A stretch of 50,311 nucleotides of DNA from Gemmatimonadota bacterium (GCA_028873845.1 JAPPNO010000101.1:1-50311); one strand, 5' to 3'. Positions 1 to 9,322 are shown, counted from the stretch's first letter. The notes: generated from the sequence alone by a model not told the origin. Numbers and translations: made by a program.

Positions 1-106
1 GCGTTGCTCCTCGGGCGAATAGCGCTGCTATTCCCCCTTCGTCGCGCCTTGCCACCCCGGCGCCTCGCCACTCTCGGTGCTCGCGGGGCTTTATCCACGG
101 ACTGCG
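1..106 (-). repeat. GC-rich intergenic repeat, copy 1
   Basis: The reverse complement of this stretch matches 17647-17760 almost base for base over about 105 bp. It carries a small hairpin (stem gaatagc/gctattc, 3-nt loop, around positions 17-33). The copy probably continues beyond the window edge. It runs right up to the start codon of the TRAP permease. A shorter copy in the opposite orientation begins at that gene's stop codon. Confidence 0.8.
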
Positions 107-107
107 A

Positions 108-1421
108 GTGATGGACGGGTCCGTGATCGCTCTGCTCGGTATCGCCCTCATGCTCGCCCTGATCCTGATGCGGGTGTCGGTCGGGCTGTCCATGCTCATC
201 GCGGGAGCGGCCGGCATCGCCCTGATCCGGCCTCAGGCCGTTCTCGCCGTCATCGCGGGGGAGACCTTCTCCGTGTCATCGCAGTACACGCTCATCATCC
301 TCCCGCTCTTCATGTTGATGGGGAATCTGACCGTCGTCTCGGGAATGAGCCGGGATCTTTACCTCGCAGCCAACCGTTGGCTGGGCCGCATCAGGGGCGG
401 CCTCGCCGCGGCATCGGTCATCGCCAGCGCGGGCTTTTCGGCGCTTTCCGGGTCGTCGCTGGCGACCGCGCTGACCATGGGGCGCGTCGCGCTGCCCGAG
501 ATGCGGCGCTTCAACTACGACAAGTCGCTCGCCGCGGGAGCCGTCGCCGCAGGAGGGACTCTCGGCATCCTCATTCCGCCGTCGGCCGGGCTGGTCTTCT
601 ACGGCATCCTGACCGAGCAGAGCATCAGCCGTCTTTTCATGGCCGGATTGCTGCCCGGGATTATGCTCACGGCGATCTTCGTCCTGACCGTCGTCATCAT
701 CGCAACGCGTCACCCCGACAGGGCACCCCGGGGCGGTCGGACCTCCACCACCGAACCCGGGCCGCGCGGCCGCCGGCCCACCGGGGCCTACTGGATCCTG
801 GGACTGGCCGCCGTGACCCTCGGAGGCATTTACGCCGGAATCTTCTCCGCACTGGAGGCGTCGGGTGTGGGCGCGTTCCTCACCCTGCTGGTCGCACTGG
901 GCCGCCGCTCACTGACCCGTGATACCTTCGCCGAGTGCCTGCTCTCGACGCAGAGGGCATGTGGCACCGTGTTCCTGATCCTCATCGGCGCCTACGTCTT
1001 CAAGGTGTTCCTGGGCTACACCCAAACACCGCTCGCCATGGCCCGCTGGGTTGGAGAGCAGGGATGGTCGGGGCCCCAGGTGGTTGCCGTGGTGCTCGCC
1101 ATGTTCATCGTGCTGGGCACGTTTCTCGACGTATTCGCGATCCTCGTGCTGACGGTCCCGCTGATTCAGCCGATCCTCACGTCACTGGGCGTCGACATGA
1201 TCTGGTTCGGCGTCATGCTCGTGATAACCCTCGAGATGGGGCTGATCTCGCCGCCGGTCGGACTGAACACCTTTGTCGTGAAAACCGTGGCCCCGGATAC
1301 CCCAATGCGTTCGATCTATCGCGGCGTTATACCCTTCTGGTTCGCAATGCTGGCGCTGCTGGTCCTGCTCTCACTCGTCCCCGGACTCGTCACATTCCTT
1401 CCCCGGACGATGTTCGGCTAG
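108..1421 (+). CDS. dctM: TRAP transporter large permease (DctM type)
   Basis: This is the large membrane subunit of a tripartite ATP-independent periplasmic (TRAP) transporter, which imports organic acids or similar solutes with a sodium gradient. The 437-residue length fits DctM proteins. Hydrophobic segments run throughout. The family-typical stretch with SGSS, 'MGRVALPEM' and 'GILIPPSAG' lies at about residues 110-165. A second half-motif, 'ISPPVGLNTFVVK', lies near residue 385. The start is GTG at 108, directly followed by ATG at 111; either may be used, and no strong ribosome site precedes them. The small subunit and binding protein would be expected upstream, outside the window. The substrate cannot be told. 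The gene is bracketed by inverted copies of the GC-rich repeat. Confidence 0.93.
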   Translation: MMDGSVIALLGIALMLALILMRVSVGLSMLIAGAAGIALIRPQAVLAVIAGETFSVSSQYTLIILPLFMLMGNLTVVSGMSRDLYLAANRWLGRIRGGLAAASVIASAGFSALSGSSLATALTMGRVALPEMRRFNYDKSLAAGAVAAGGTLGILIPPSAGLVFYGILTEQSISRLFMAGLLPGIMLTAIFVLTVVIIATRHPDRAPRGGRTSTTEPGPRGRRPTGAYWILGLAAVTLGGIYAGIFSALEASGVGAFLTLLVALGRRSLTRDTFAECLLSTQRACGTVFLILIGAYVFKVFLGYTQTPLAMARWVGEQGWSGPQVVAVVLAMFIVLGTFLDVFAILVLTVPLIQPILTSLGVDMIWFGVMLVITLEMGLISPPVGLNTFVVKTVAPDTPMRSIYRGVIPFWFAMLALLVLLSLVPGLVTFLPRTMFG

Positions 1422-1474
1422 CAGGCCGCTGATAGAGCCGCCCGAGCACCGGGAGCGGCGAGGCGCCGGGCTGG
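1417..1474 (+). repeat. GC-rich intergenic repeat, partial copy 3
   Basis: This stretch, beginning inside the stop codon region of the TRAP permease (gctagcag), matches the first half of the copy at 17647. It is identical over most of the block gagccgcccgagcacc and gaggcgccgggctgg. It diverges after about 57 bp, so the hairpin half is missing. Its orientation is opposite to that of copy 1. Confidence 0.7.
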
Positions 1475-1520
1475 TTTCCGCCCGATGGAGGCTGGCAGCT
1501 GAACCGCCGGACGCCTCGGG

Positions 1521-1808
1521 TCAGGCGTCGTCCCCCAGAAGGATGGCGTGGAACGTACAGCATTCGGACGTAGCGTCTCGAAGGTTCCGGCGTTCCTCAC
1601 TCTCGTAGAAGCCCCGGGCCGAGTCGGCATCGGGAAACCGTTGGACCACGACCCTGCTGGGGCATTCGCCCTCCAATGCGATGCACTCGGCGCTGCCGAC
1701 CACGATTTCCCCGCCCCACTTCCTGAACAGTGGCATCGCTGCCGCCAGGAACTCCTCATATTCATCGGGATCGTGCACATGAACGTGCGTCACGACGTAA
1801 GCTGACAT
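1521..1808 (-). CDS. DUF1330 family protein
   Basis: This is a small cytosolic protein of about 95 residues in the DUF1330 group, which has a ferredoxin-like alpha+beta barrel fold and no firmly assigned reaction. Family traits visible are 'YVVTHVHVHDPDEYEEF' near the N-terminus, then 'GGEIVVGSAECIALEGE' and 'VVVQRFPDADSARGFYESEE'. The start was placed at ATG 1808 because gggag lies 6 nt upstream; the reading frame extends further but without family similarity. The C-terminus has two adjacent cysteines (ECCTFHAILLG). It stands alone between the TRAP permease and the TonB receptor, both apparently separate units. Confidence 0.85.
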   Translation of the reverse strand: MSAYVVTHVHVHDPDEYEEFLAAAMPLFRKWGGEIVVGSAECIALEGECPSRVVVQRFPDADSARGFYESEERRNLRDATSECCTFHAILLGDDA

Positions 1809-1914
1809 CTGTTTCTCCCTATTCGGATTGATGGGTGTGCGACGACTATAGTATACATTCTCTTTCTTCCAGGGCTGACCCGGCCGTCCCGTCCAGCGCA
1901 CGGAACACTCCCCC

Positions 1915-4323
1915 TCACCAGCTGTACTCCACCGACACGGACCATTCCCGCGGCCGCCCGTAGACCAGCTCCACGTACGACCCTCCCGTGTTGAAGGCGG
2001 AGTTCCCGGTTACGAGGTAGCGCTCGTCCATCAGGTTGCGCGCCGTCCATTCCACCTGCCAGCGCCCGCCACCGGTCCGGGCCCGCAACGCCGCGTTCAC
2101 CAGGCGATAGCCATCCTGCAGCAGATGCGACGAGTTGGTCGCGTCGTGGTACTGTGATCCCGTGAACGACCAGTTGAGCCGTGGTGTCAGCACCACACCG
2201 CGTGGGGCGGCCAACGCCTTGGACACACTGATGGAGTAATTGAAATCCGGCGTCTTGGCGAGCCGGTAGTCGGGAAGGATCGGGGTCGAATTGTTCAGCA
2301 CACTCTCGCCGAGTTCGTCGTACTCGGCTCGGATCGTACCCAGATTGGCTCGAATACTCCATCCGTCGCCGGGCACCCACGCGGTCTCCACCTCGGCACC
2401 GGAGATGTTGGCGGTCCCTCCGTTGAACGTCTTCGGGATGAAGGTCTCACGTACGATGATATGCATGTCGTCGTAGTAGGCCTGGAACAGCGCGACGTTG
2501 AACAGCAGCCTGCCCTGGGCCAGAAGCGACTTCAGTCCCAGCTCGTAGCTGGAGACCGCCTCCGGCTCATAGGTGTCGGGGGCCGCGGTCGGGGAATTCG
2601 GTTCGTGGCCGGGCGGCGGCGCCGGAAAGCGCCCATTGAACCCGCCGCTCTTGAACCCTTCGGAGTATCCGGCGTAGACCATCACGCCGGGCGTGAAGTG
2701 GTACGCCGCCTTTGCCGTCACCGTGAGCGCGCTGAAATTCTCGGTGAAATCCCTGCGGGGAAGCATCCGGTCTCCCGGGCGCATCGGACCCCCTGGCGAA
2801 AGGAAGATCCCTTCAAGCAGCGGCCACGTGGGACCGAAGATGCTGCCCCTGCCCTGCGAGGCGTCGCCAAGGGCGTACATGTCGGGGTTCAGGCCCTTGC
2901 GGTCCCGTGTGTATCGTCCACCAACAGTCAGCGACACCCTGTCCGTCACGTCGGCGGTAACCTGGCCGAACCCCGCCACCGACCGGTTGTCGTAGTCGCG
3001 TCCGATTACCGACGCGCCTACAGGAATGGTCACGTAGCCGGCTTCGTATCCGGATTCTCGGAACAGGTAGAGGCCGGTCTGCCAGTGTATTCGCCGCCCC
3101 GCGGCCGGTCCGCCGATCTGCAGTTCCTGGGTCAGCTGCTCGTGGTCCCAGTCCTGTTGGTTGCTCACGATGTTGGCCGGGGTGTTATCCGCGTCGCGCG
3201 AGGTTCTCAGCCTGAACCCACGGTAACCGGTGAGCGACCTCAGCGTACCCCAGGCTCCCAGCGACCAGGACAGCTCGGCACTGCTTCCCCAGGAGTCAAG
3301 GTCTTCAAAGGCGGGGAACGTGCCCTCCGATTCGAATGCGCCCGCAAGGCTGTGCGGCCCGTAGCAGCCTGCCGCGTCGCCGGTCCCGGTCCCTGGAGGG
3401 GGGAAGGTCGGCGGACCCGCACGGGGAAAGTTGGGGTTTATCGAGACCGCCGCGCATTCGGCCAGAAGGGCATTGGCAAAGGTAGCGAAGGCCTGGCGGT
3501 CATTGATTCCCCCGGAGACGGTTGGCGCTCCGTTTTCCCGTAGCCGGGCGTAGTCCGCCGCGACGAACAGCTCGATGTCGTCCGACGGCCGCCACACTAG
3601 GGATCCCCGACCCGCCAGCGCGTTGTCGTCGCCCATATCGAGTCCGTCCTGCACGCGCGTGACGTGGCCGTCCCGGTGGCGGTAGGAAATCGCCGCGCCT
3701 CCGTACAGACCCTCCGCGATCCGGCCGCTCCGCGTGGCGGTCGCGTACACCATGCCGTTGCCGCCGAGTCGCTGGCGGACGGTACCGCGCGGCTCCTCGC
3801 CGGGCCGTCTCGAGTGCACGGACACCGCACCCCCCACCGCGTTTCGTCCGAAGAGCGTGCCCTGAGGCCCCCGCAGCACTTCGACGCGCCCGATGTCGAG
3901 CAGATGCATGAGCGGACCAACCGACCGGGCCATGTAGATGCCGTCCAGATAGACTGCTACTCCGGGATCCGTCGTGGGTATGTAATCGGTCTGGCCCACA
4001 CCCCGAATGAAGACCTGCGATGCCGACTTGGCGCCGACGAATGCGCCCGATGAATTGAAGGTGAGGTTGGGCGTGACGTAGGAGAGCTGATCGGTCGCCT
4101 CGACCTGCTGAAGCCGGAGCTCCCTTCCCGACAACGCCGATATGGCGATGGGGACATCCTGCAGGGCCTCCGCCCGGTTCCTGGCAGTGACCACGATGGA
4201 GTCCAGCACTACCAGGCTGTCGGGATCCGGAGGGGGAGGGTCCTGCGCACCGAGGCGCGGGGCAGGGGCGGCAAGAAAGGCGACCACCAGGAGGGGGGTC
4301 CCGCGAAGGGCAACAGGTGTCAT
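1915..4323 (-). CDS. TonB-dependent outer-membrane receptor
   Basis: This is an 802-residue outer-membrane receptor for energised import of a ligand that cannot be named from sequence. The start at 4323 gives a signal peptide of about 27 residues ending in LGAQ. A TonB-box-like 'DSIVVTARN' follows, then the plug domain ('DVPIAISALSGREL', 'FIRGVGQTDY', 'VEVLRGPQGTLFGRNAVGG' at about residues 60-160). The rest is a long beta-barrel ending in the aromatic residue W. The plug motif 'LRGPQGTLFGRN' is common in receptors of the sugar/siderophore/vitamin type. The open frame continues upstream of 4323 but reads through non-family sequence. A TonB gene lies far away at 26101. Confidence 0.93.
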   Translation of the reverse strand: MTPVALRGTPLLVVAFLAAPAPRLGAQDPPPPDPDSLVVLDSIVVTARNRAEALQDVPIAISALSGRELRLQQVEATDQLSYVTPNLTFNSSGAFVGAKSASQVFIRGVGQTDYIPTTDPGVAVYLDGIYMARSVGPLMHLLDIGRVEVLRGPQGTLFGRNAVGGAVSVHSRRPGEEPRGTVRQRLGGNGMVYATATRSGRIAEGLYGGAAISYRHRDGHVTRVQDGLDMGDDNALAGRGSLVWRPSDDIELFVAADYARLRENGAPTVSGGINDRQAFATFANALLAECAAVSINPNFPRAGPPTFPPPGTGTGDAAGCYGPHSLAGAFESEGTFPAFEDLDSWGSSAELSWSLGAWGTLRSLTGYRGFRLRTSRDADNTPANIVSNQQDWDHEQLTQELQIGGPAAGRRIHWQTGLYLFRESGYEAGYVTIPVGASVIGRDYDNRSVAGFGQVTADVTDRVSLTVGGRYTRDRKGLNPDMYALGDASQGRGSIFGPTWPLLEGIFLSPGGPMRPGDRMLPRRDFTENFSALTVTAKAAYHFTPGVMVYAGYSEGFKSGGFNGRFPAPPPGHEPNSPTAAPDTYEPEAVSSYELGLKSLLAQGRLLFNVALFQAYYDDMHIIVRETFIPKTFNGGTANISGAEVETAWVPGDGWSIRANLGTIRAEYDELGESVLNNSTPILPDYRLAKTPDFNYSISVSKALAAPRGVVLTPRLNWSFTGSQYHDATNSSHLLQDGYRLVNAALRARTGGGRWQVEWTARNLMDERYLVTGNSAFNTGGSYVELVYGRPREWSVSVEYSW

Positions 4324-4571
4324 CACGATGCCTTCAAGTCGACAAGGGACATTGGAGTGCTGAAAAGCCAAGCTGCGTTTGGCGTGAGGTTGACCACCAT
4401 GGTAGCCCGGCGACTTGGCCGTCGCAACACGAGCGTTGTTCAATGAGGAATGAGCATGAGCAGGGGCCGGTTTCCAACGGAAAAGAGCATGAGGCGGGGT
4501 GCTTTGACACCTCCGACAAATGGGACGCCAACCCACGGAAACACCTGGAAGAACCGGCCCTTCAACGGGTG

Positions 4572-4979
4572 CTACCCCCGCTTCAACACCACCGTCGCCA
4601 CCGCCCCCGCCACCCCCCACAGCACCACCGACACGACCGCGTCGACCAGCGCCGCGTTCATCGTGCTGGTGTTCATGGTGCCCAGGGTCATGAACCCGAA
4701 ATAAAGACTCAGCAGGAGGCCCACCAAGGCCCCGCCCTTGACCCCGGCGGCCGCGTTCTCCACACCCTTCCACGAGAGCGCGCAGACCAGCAACGTCGCC
4801 CCGCAGAGCTGCCCCACGATGATCTGCCAGAAGACCGGAGCCTCTTTGATCACCCCGGTCGCGGTACCCGCGTTGTCCGCGAAGAAGCCGCCCAGCAGCG
4901 GCTCGTACGCGACGTAGCCGAGCACGAACATCGTGACGAAGGAGGCGAGAATCGCAAGGACGCAGTTCTTGTTCACCAT
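4572..4979 (-). CDS. small four-helix membrane protein, unknown function
   Basis: This protein of about 135 residues has four predicted membrane segments. The first is 'CVLAILASFVTMFVLGYVAY', then segments around 'QIIVGQLCGATLLVCALSW', 'GALVGLLLSLYFGFMTLG' and 'AVVSVVLWGVAGAVATVVL'. The pattern of a helix ending in LGYVxYEPLLGGFF resembles DUF1761-like proteins, but this is a loose likeness. The start at ATG 4979 was preferred because ggggg lies about 11 nt upstream; ATG 4988 is the alternative but sits too close to that site. The gene ends in KRG. It is read in the same direction as the TonB receptor, with about 250 bp between them that hold no other gene. Confidence 0.7.
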   Translation of the reverse strand: MVNKNCVLAILASFVTMFVLGYVAYEPLLGGFFADNAGTATGVIKEAPVFWQIIVGQLCGATLLVCALSWKGVENAAAGVKGGALVGLLLSLYFGFMTLGTMNTSTMNAALVDAVVSVVLWGVAGAVATVVLKRG

Positions 4980-5079
4980 GGATCGCATTTCCCCCGGTTT
5001 GGGTCTGAAGCCGCAGTGAGTCCACAGCCTCAGGGTGAACTTGCGGATCGGGTGACGAGCGTCGCAAGCCCACCGGTCG

Positions 5080-6240
5080 TCACTCCACGATGCCATCCCC
5101 CCACAGCCGCTCCAGAAACCGCTCCCACGGCAGAATCCAGATACCGTCCGCCGTTCTCCGGGGAGCGCTCCCGTTGCAGACCACGATCGCCCGCCGCGGG
5201 CCGTGCTCGTCCACGAACGCCCTCAGTCCCCGCAACTCCCGCGACCCCGGGTTCGCACCACCCTTCACCTCGATCGCGACGCCCCCCTCCCGGCCCAGCA
5301 CGAAGTCGCACTCCAGCCCGGACTTCGTCCGCCAGAACCGTACCCGAAAGTCGTGCTCGCGATACGACCGATAGGCGAGGATCTCCATCAACACGAAGTG
5401 CTCCAGCGCCCGTCCGAAGTCAGGCCCGGCAGCGCGCTCGATCCGCCGGCCCGTCACGTGCCCCGCGACACCCACGTCGAACAGGTAGAACTTCGGTGCC
5501 TTCGTGATGATCGCGCGCGAACGGCGCCGGCTGAACGGCTCGACCATCACGCCGATCAGGGTGTCCACGAGGATCTGGAAGTACTCCTTGACCGTCTTGG
5601 AACTCACACCGCAGTCCCTGGCGACGTTGCTGTAGTTGACCAGCTCGCCGTGGCTGAACGCGAGTGCCTCGAAGAACCGCGCGAAGGCGGGCGCGTTGCG
5701 CGTCAGACCTTCCTCGAACACTTCCTCCCGGAGGTGGTCGTCGACGTATCCGGCGAGCGTCCGCCGGGGTGATGCGGAGTCGTAGTGTGACGGAATCAGT
5801 CCGTTGTTCAGTGCCCTGAGCAGGTCGAATCCGGGGACCTCGGGCCAGGTCAGAGGATGAAGGGCGAAGCGCCACGCTCGGCCGCCCAGCAGGTTCGCGC
5901 GGCCGCGCTTCAGCTTCCTCGCACTGGAGCCGCACAGAACGAAGCCGAGGCCGTCGTCCTCGATGAGGCGGTGAACCTCGTCGAGGATCGCCGGGACTTT
6001 CTGCACCTCGTCGATGAGGATGGGCAGCTTTCGCTGGGCGGGGGCCAACGCACGGACGCGTTCCGGCAGAGTCCACGGGGCGCGGGTGAACTCGAGCATC
6101 AGCCGGGTGTCGAGAAGGTCGAAGCGGGCAGACAGCGGAAACCGCCGCCTGAGCAGCGTCGACTTGCCGGTCTTGCGCGGGCCCCACAGGAAGGCGGACT
6201 GGCCGGGTGGCAGCTCGATGTTGAGGGTGCGGGCGTACAT
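5080..6240 (-). CDS. AAA+ ATPase with C-terminal DUF4143 domain
   Basis: This is a 386-residue ATPase of the AAA_14/DUF4143 group. The Walker A motif is 'GPRKTGKST' (about residues 20-28), Walker B is 'PILIDEVQ' (about 73-80), and a sensor-like 'LCGSSARKLKRG' follows. A winged-helix-like stretch ('VNYSNVARDCGVSSKTVKEYF') precedes the C-terminal domain. That domain carries a PD-(D/E)xK-like pattern, 'LECDFVLGREGGVAIEVKGG' (about 310-330). The family is very common in bacteria; its cellular role is not settled. A second, unrelated-context member lies at 12033. No partner gene is obvious; the next gene downstream is a small membrane protein 100 bp away. Confidence 0.92.
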   Translation of the reverse strand: MYARTLNIELPPGQSAFLWGPRKTGKSTLLRRRFPLSARFDLLDTRLMLEFTRAPWTLPERVRALAPAQRKLPILIDEVQKVPAILDEVHRLIEDDGLGFVLCGSSARKLKRGRANLLGGRAWRFALHPLTWPEVPGFDLLRALNNGLIPSHYDSASPRRTLAGYVDDHLREEVFEEGLTRNAPAFARFFEALAFSHGELVNYSNVARDCGVSSKTVKEYFQILVDTLIGVMVEPFSRRRSRAIITKAPKFYLFDVGVAGHVTGRRIERAAGPDFGRALEHFVLMEILAYRSYREHDFRVRFWRTKSGLECDFVLGREGGVAIEVKGGANPGSRELRGLRAFVDEHGPRRAIVVCNGSAPRRTADGIWILPWERFLERLWGDGIVE

Positions 6241-6354
6241 TGCGCGACTTTTCCGCAGGTTACGTCAGAATAGGTGAACTAATTTGAAGTGCGCTACGAG
6301 TTAGGCAAGATGGCCCGATCACAAGTGCGGGCTATCGACGAGCAGCGGGACTCC

Positions 6355-7479
6355 TCACCGCCACTCGCCGATGTCGTACCAGTCGACCGCGCGCTCGGCG
6401 ATTCCGTCCGCATCTTCCGGCGGTAGCGGCCGCTCAACCACCACAACCAGCGTCGAGCCCAGCGCGTCGAACCCCATGATGCGATCATCGACCCTGATGC
6501 TGCCGATGAACGCGGCCTCTCCAGGATCGTAAACATCCAGATACGAGAACTCGTCCCGGTCACGCTGGGTGGCAATCCAGAGCCGGCCCTGTTCGTCGAA
6601 GATCTGCTCTCCGAGGAGCAGGTGGTAGTTCTTGGGGGTGTTCCGGTACCGGTCCAGCCGTTCCTCATCCAGGGGAATACCGGCGGTCGCCAGGAACTTC
6701 ATGCCCTCGAGCCGCTCGGCCACATCGCGGTCATTCGGCAGCTCGCCGGTGTACGTGGGTGCCCGGACCACCGTCGGTTCACCACCGACCCCGACGAAGA
6801 CCAGATGCCCCTCGCAGGCGATGAAGACCCAGCCGCCGCCGGGACCCGGGAAACCGTACAGGATCCTCCCGCATTCAACTTCGGCGTCGACCGGCGGGAC
6901 CTCTTCCTCGCGCACCAGCTCCGCCGAGGCGATATCGACCTCGAACAGGGTCATATACCCTCCGGGTCCGGCCCCGGCCTGCATTGCCACGGGATCGAAG
7001 ACCGTGATCGCGACACCAGCCAGAGTCTCCGCGAAGCGCCGGATCGGGCTCAGGCCGACGGCGGCGCCGGGAAGCGGCACCTCGGTCAGGAGGGTTCCAG
7101 ACGGGTGGTATACACCGAACCGGTCGTTGCCGATGTCCAGCGCCCCCACGGTTCCGTCTGGGCCGCCCAGGACATCCGACAGGCTTTCGAACTCACCGGG
7201 GCCCTCCCCCTCGCGCCCAAAAGTCCCGACAACCGCACCGCTTCGGTCCACGCAGCTGACCTGGACTTCGTAGGAGTTGATGACGCATGCGATGGTCTCA
7301 TCCGAGAGCAGCGCGACATCCCCATCCGCGCTCGGTGGCACCTGCACAGTGCCGATTCTCTCAGGGGCAAAGGTCCGGCCAAGGTCTCCGGCATCGTCCC
7401 CGCCGTCGGCGCCGCACCCGAGCGCGAGCGCGACAACGAGCATGTGTGGTGGTCGCAAATCCGATCTGAGTTCCTTCAT
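6355..7479 (-). CDS. 6-bladed beta-propeller lipoprotein
   Basis: This is an exported lipoprotein of 374 residues. The signal peptide ends in the lipobox LALG-Cys22. The family signature 'GREGEGPGEF' falls near residue 90, followed by blade-like repeats ('LGGPDGTVGALDIGNDRFGVY', 'FDEQGRLWIATQRDRDEF'). The fold is known for 6-bladed beta-propeller (DUF5128-like) proteins; the function is unknown. It is the most divergent of the window's propeller lipoproteins compared with the tandem array at 30.7-39.9 kb and lacks the array's EDRWL motif. Its 3' neighbour is the ATPase at 5080. The pterin dehydratase gene starts upstream with only 1 bp between stop and this start, so the two are probably co-transcribed. 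Confidence 0.85.
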   Translation of the reverse strand: MKELRSDLRPPHMLVVALALGCGADGGDDAGDLGRTFAPERIGTVQVPPSADGDVALLSDETIACVINSYEVQVSCVDRSGAVVGTFGREGEGPGEFESLSDVLGGPDGTVGALDIGNDRFGVYHPSGTLLTEVPLPGAAVGLSPIRRFAETLAGVAITVFDPVAMQAGAGPGGYMTLFEVDIASAELVREEEVPPVDAEVECGRILYGFPGPGGGWVFIACEGHLVFVGVGGEPTVVRAPTYTGELPNDRDVAERLEGMKFLATAGIPLDEERLDRYRNTPKNYHLLLGEQIFDEQGRLWIATQRDRDEFSYLDVYDPGEAAFIGSIRVDDRIMGFDALGSTLVVVVERPLPPEDADGIAERAVDWYDIGEWR

Positions 7480-7480
7480 C

Positions 7481-7825
7481 TCACCCTCCCCCGAATGCCG
7501 CGTCCGTCTTCGCGGCCATCACGAAGTCGTTCACATGCAGATTCCCGATCTTGTGCGTCCACCAGGTCACCGTCACCCGCCCCCATTCCGTCAGCAGCGC
7601 GGGATGATGGCCCTGCTCCTCGGCCAGCTCGCCCACCCGGTTGGCAAACGCCATCGCCTCGACGAAGTCCCCGAGCCGGAAAACCCTTTCCAGCGCCGGA
7701 ATCCCGCCCCGGTCCACGATCTCCCACTCCGGAATCTGCTTGCTGAACTCGGCGATCTCCGCCTCCGTTGCCGCCGGCGCACCCCTGCGGCACGCCTCGC
7801 ACCTTTGCCCGGCAAGCTCGATCAT
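7481..7825 (-). CDS. phhB: 4a-hydroxytetrahydrobiopterin dehydratase (pterin carbinolamine dehydratase)
   Basis: This cytosolic enzyme of 114 residues dehydrates 4a-hydroxy-tetrahydropterin, recycling the cofactor of aromatic amino acid hydroxylases; some homologs have other pterin roles. The catalytic pattern is intact: His73-His74-Pro75 in '[10 protein letters not shown]' and His91 in '[10 protein letters not shown]'. The N-terminus has an extra 'CEACRRG' stretch with two cysteines, seen in many bacterial members. The start ATG (7825) overlaps the stop of the upstream membrane protein gene as ATGA, so translation is probably coupled. No phenylalanine hydroxylase is visible in the window. 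Confidence 0.93.
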   Translation of the reverse strand: MIELAGQRCEACRRGAPAATEAEIAEFSKQIPEWEIVDRGGIPALERVFRLGDFVEAMAFANRVGELAEEQGHHPALLTEWGRVTVTWWTHKIGNLHVNDFVMAAKTDAAFGGG

Positions 7826-8382
7826 GGCCACAGCCACCCGAAGGCGCCTCCGGTCAGCAGTGCGTAGATCAGCCCGTCCAGCATGCTGCGCAGCGTCGCG
7901 GGCCACCCCTGCGACATCCAGATCGCGTCCTGCGCGTGCGCCAGCGCGTACCCCATGAAGGCGGTGGTCGACGCGATCTTGAAGACCGCCATGTAGTCGG
8001 CGCCGGGTCCGACCGCCAGCCCGGTGACGTACCCGGCGAACAGGCCCACCACGACGCAGTAGACGAACCACAGGACGAACTGCTTGCCCATGTCCGACGG
8101 ATCACCCGCGCGCAACACGGTCATGAATGCGCAGGGACCACGCTTGGCCCTGGCCTGGAATTCCTCGCTCCGCATCACCTCGCGGCTCTCCGGGCGAGGG
8201 AACAGGTAGTTGCCCGGAGGGAGCTCAAAACCGCGCAGGGCGTCCATCAGGCCGTCCTCGTCGGGGACGCTCCGGAAATCGTTCTTGTGCCAGTTGAGGA
8301 ACATGTGGATCAGCGAACTCGCGACGAAGACGAGCAGGGCCGACAGCAGGATGGGTGCCCAAAGGCTGAGGGCGGAAACCAT
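7822..8382 (-). CDS. conserved membrane protein, unknown function
   Basis: This 186-residue inner-membrane protein has an N-terminal helix ('[23 protein letters not shown]'). A soluble segment of about 70 residues follows, containing '[16 protein letters not shown]'. Three more helices follow ('[19 protein letters not shown]', '[20 protein letters not shown]', '[16 protein letters not shown]'). I do not recognise a named family. The stop codon overlaps the start of the pterin dehydratase gene by 4 bp (ATGA). A ggagg-like site precedes the ATG at 8382. The tight coupling suggests joint expression, but no functional link to pterins is evident. Confidence 0.8.
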   Translation of the reverse strand: MVSALSLWAPILLSALLVFVASSLIHMFLNWHKNDFRSVPDEDGLMDALRGFELPPGNYLFPRPESREVMRSEEFQARAKRGPCAFMTVLRAGDPSDMGKQFVLWFVYCVVVGLFAGYVTGLAVGPGADYMAVFKIASTTAFMGYALAHAQDAIWMSQGWPATLRSMLDGLIYALLTGGAFGWLWP

Positions 8383-8461
8383 GGCGGATCCTCCAGGTTG
8401 AGGGTGACTTGCCGGGACGCGGTGAAGGATAAGCCGCGGGCGGGGCCGTGACCAATCTCCC

Positions 8462-9322
8462 CTACCAGTTCGGCTTCTCCAGCCCCTCGATCACGTCGGC
8501 GTACACATGCTGCAACCCGTCCCCGATGATGAGCGGCATCACCGTGAAGTGGTCGCGGTCGGTGTAGAGCCGGGTGTGCAGGTCCAGACCGGGGTAGCCG
8601 CGCAGCCGCAGGTTCTCGGCGAGCAGCGTGGTGCGGCTCACCAGCCGCTGGGCGGAGAGCTCGGTGTGGTTGAGTTCGCCGTCGGCCATGCCGATGAAGA
8701 CCCTGGCGGGCAGGTCGTCGTGGTCCTTCGCGTACTCGGCCTCCAGGTCGATCGTCAGCCCGTTGGTCCCGCTGCCGATGATGAAGCGGCCGAACGCGCC
8801 CGGGCGGGCCAGCAGGGCATAGCTGGCGAACCCGCCGCCCGCGGAGTGGCCCCAGAGCGTGTGATCGTCGGCCATGCGGTATTTCCCGCCCAGCGAAGGC
8901 CGCAACTGGTCCACCAGGAAGTCGAGGAACAGGTCTCCCTTCATGAACGGGAGCGCCATGTCGAAGTCGAATCCCATCCCCTTCATGTGGTCGCGCGCCA
9001 GGCCCGGATCCGACCAGACGCTCCCCGGCGGGAACAGGTCGAAGGTGCGGTTGGCGAACCCCAGCATGCCCGTCTCGCTTCGGTGCCCGACCCCGACCAC
9101 GATGATCTCCGGAATGCGCTTGCCCACCGTGTAGAGGTTGACGATGCCGGAGGTCACGGCGAACGCCATCGCGCCGTCCATCGACCAGAGCACCGGATAG
9201 CTCTGCTCGGGCGACACGTGGTAGGACGGGGGGAGGGCGACCAGGATCTCGTGGTCGTGGTCGTATCCTTCGGCCCGCGCACAGGCGGGCTTCTCCCAGG
9301 ACATGGCGTAGGGGATGGTCAT
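8462..9322 (-). CDS. alpha/beta hydrolase, esterase D/Fes-like
   Basis: This 286-residue protein has the layout of the putative esterase family (esterase D, siderophore esterases). The nucleophile is in 'LWGHSAGGGF' (Ser160). A probable acid residue lies in 'GMADGELNH' (Asp214 or Glu216), and the histidine is His258 in 'TDRDHFTVMP'. An oxyanion-hole-like 'YPVLWSMDG' is at about residues 42-50. No signal peptide is seen, so it is probably cytosolic as annotated. Start at ATG 9322; an in-frame ATG at 9304 is an alternative and neither has a clear ribosome site. The substrate is unknown. Divergent from the metallo-beta-lactamase-fold gene, with a 146 bp gap between them. Confidence 0.88.
   Translation of the reverse strand: MTIPYAMSWEKPACARAEGYDHDHEILVALPPSYHVSPEQSYPVLWSMDGAMAFAVTSGIVNLYTVGKRIPEIIVVGVGHRSETGMLGFANRTFDLFPPGSVWSDPGLARDHMKGMGFDFDMALPFMKGDLFLDFLVDQLRPSLGGKYRMADDHTLWGHSAGGGFASYALLARPGAFGRFIIGSGTNGLTIDLEAEYAKDHDDLPARVFIGMADGELNHTELSAQRLVSRTTLLAENLRLRGYPGLDLHTRLYTDRDHFTVMPLIIGDGLQHVYADVIEGLEKPNW

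Noticed and set aside
1840-1870. Promoter -10-like tatact upstream of the DUF1330 gene
   Set aside because: No acceptable -35 hexamer at normal spacing, so it was not listed as a feature.
4317-5507. 396-codon plus-strand open frame
   Set aside because: It runs opposite to the small membrane protein and the ATPase and has low-complexity Pro/Arg/Ser composition.
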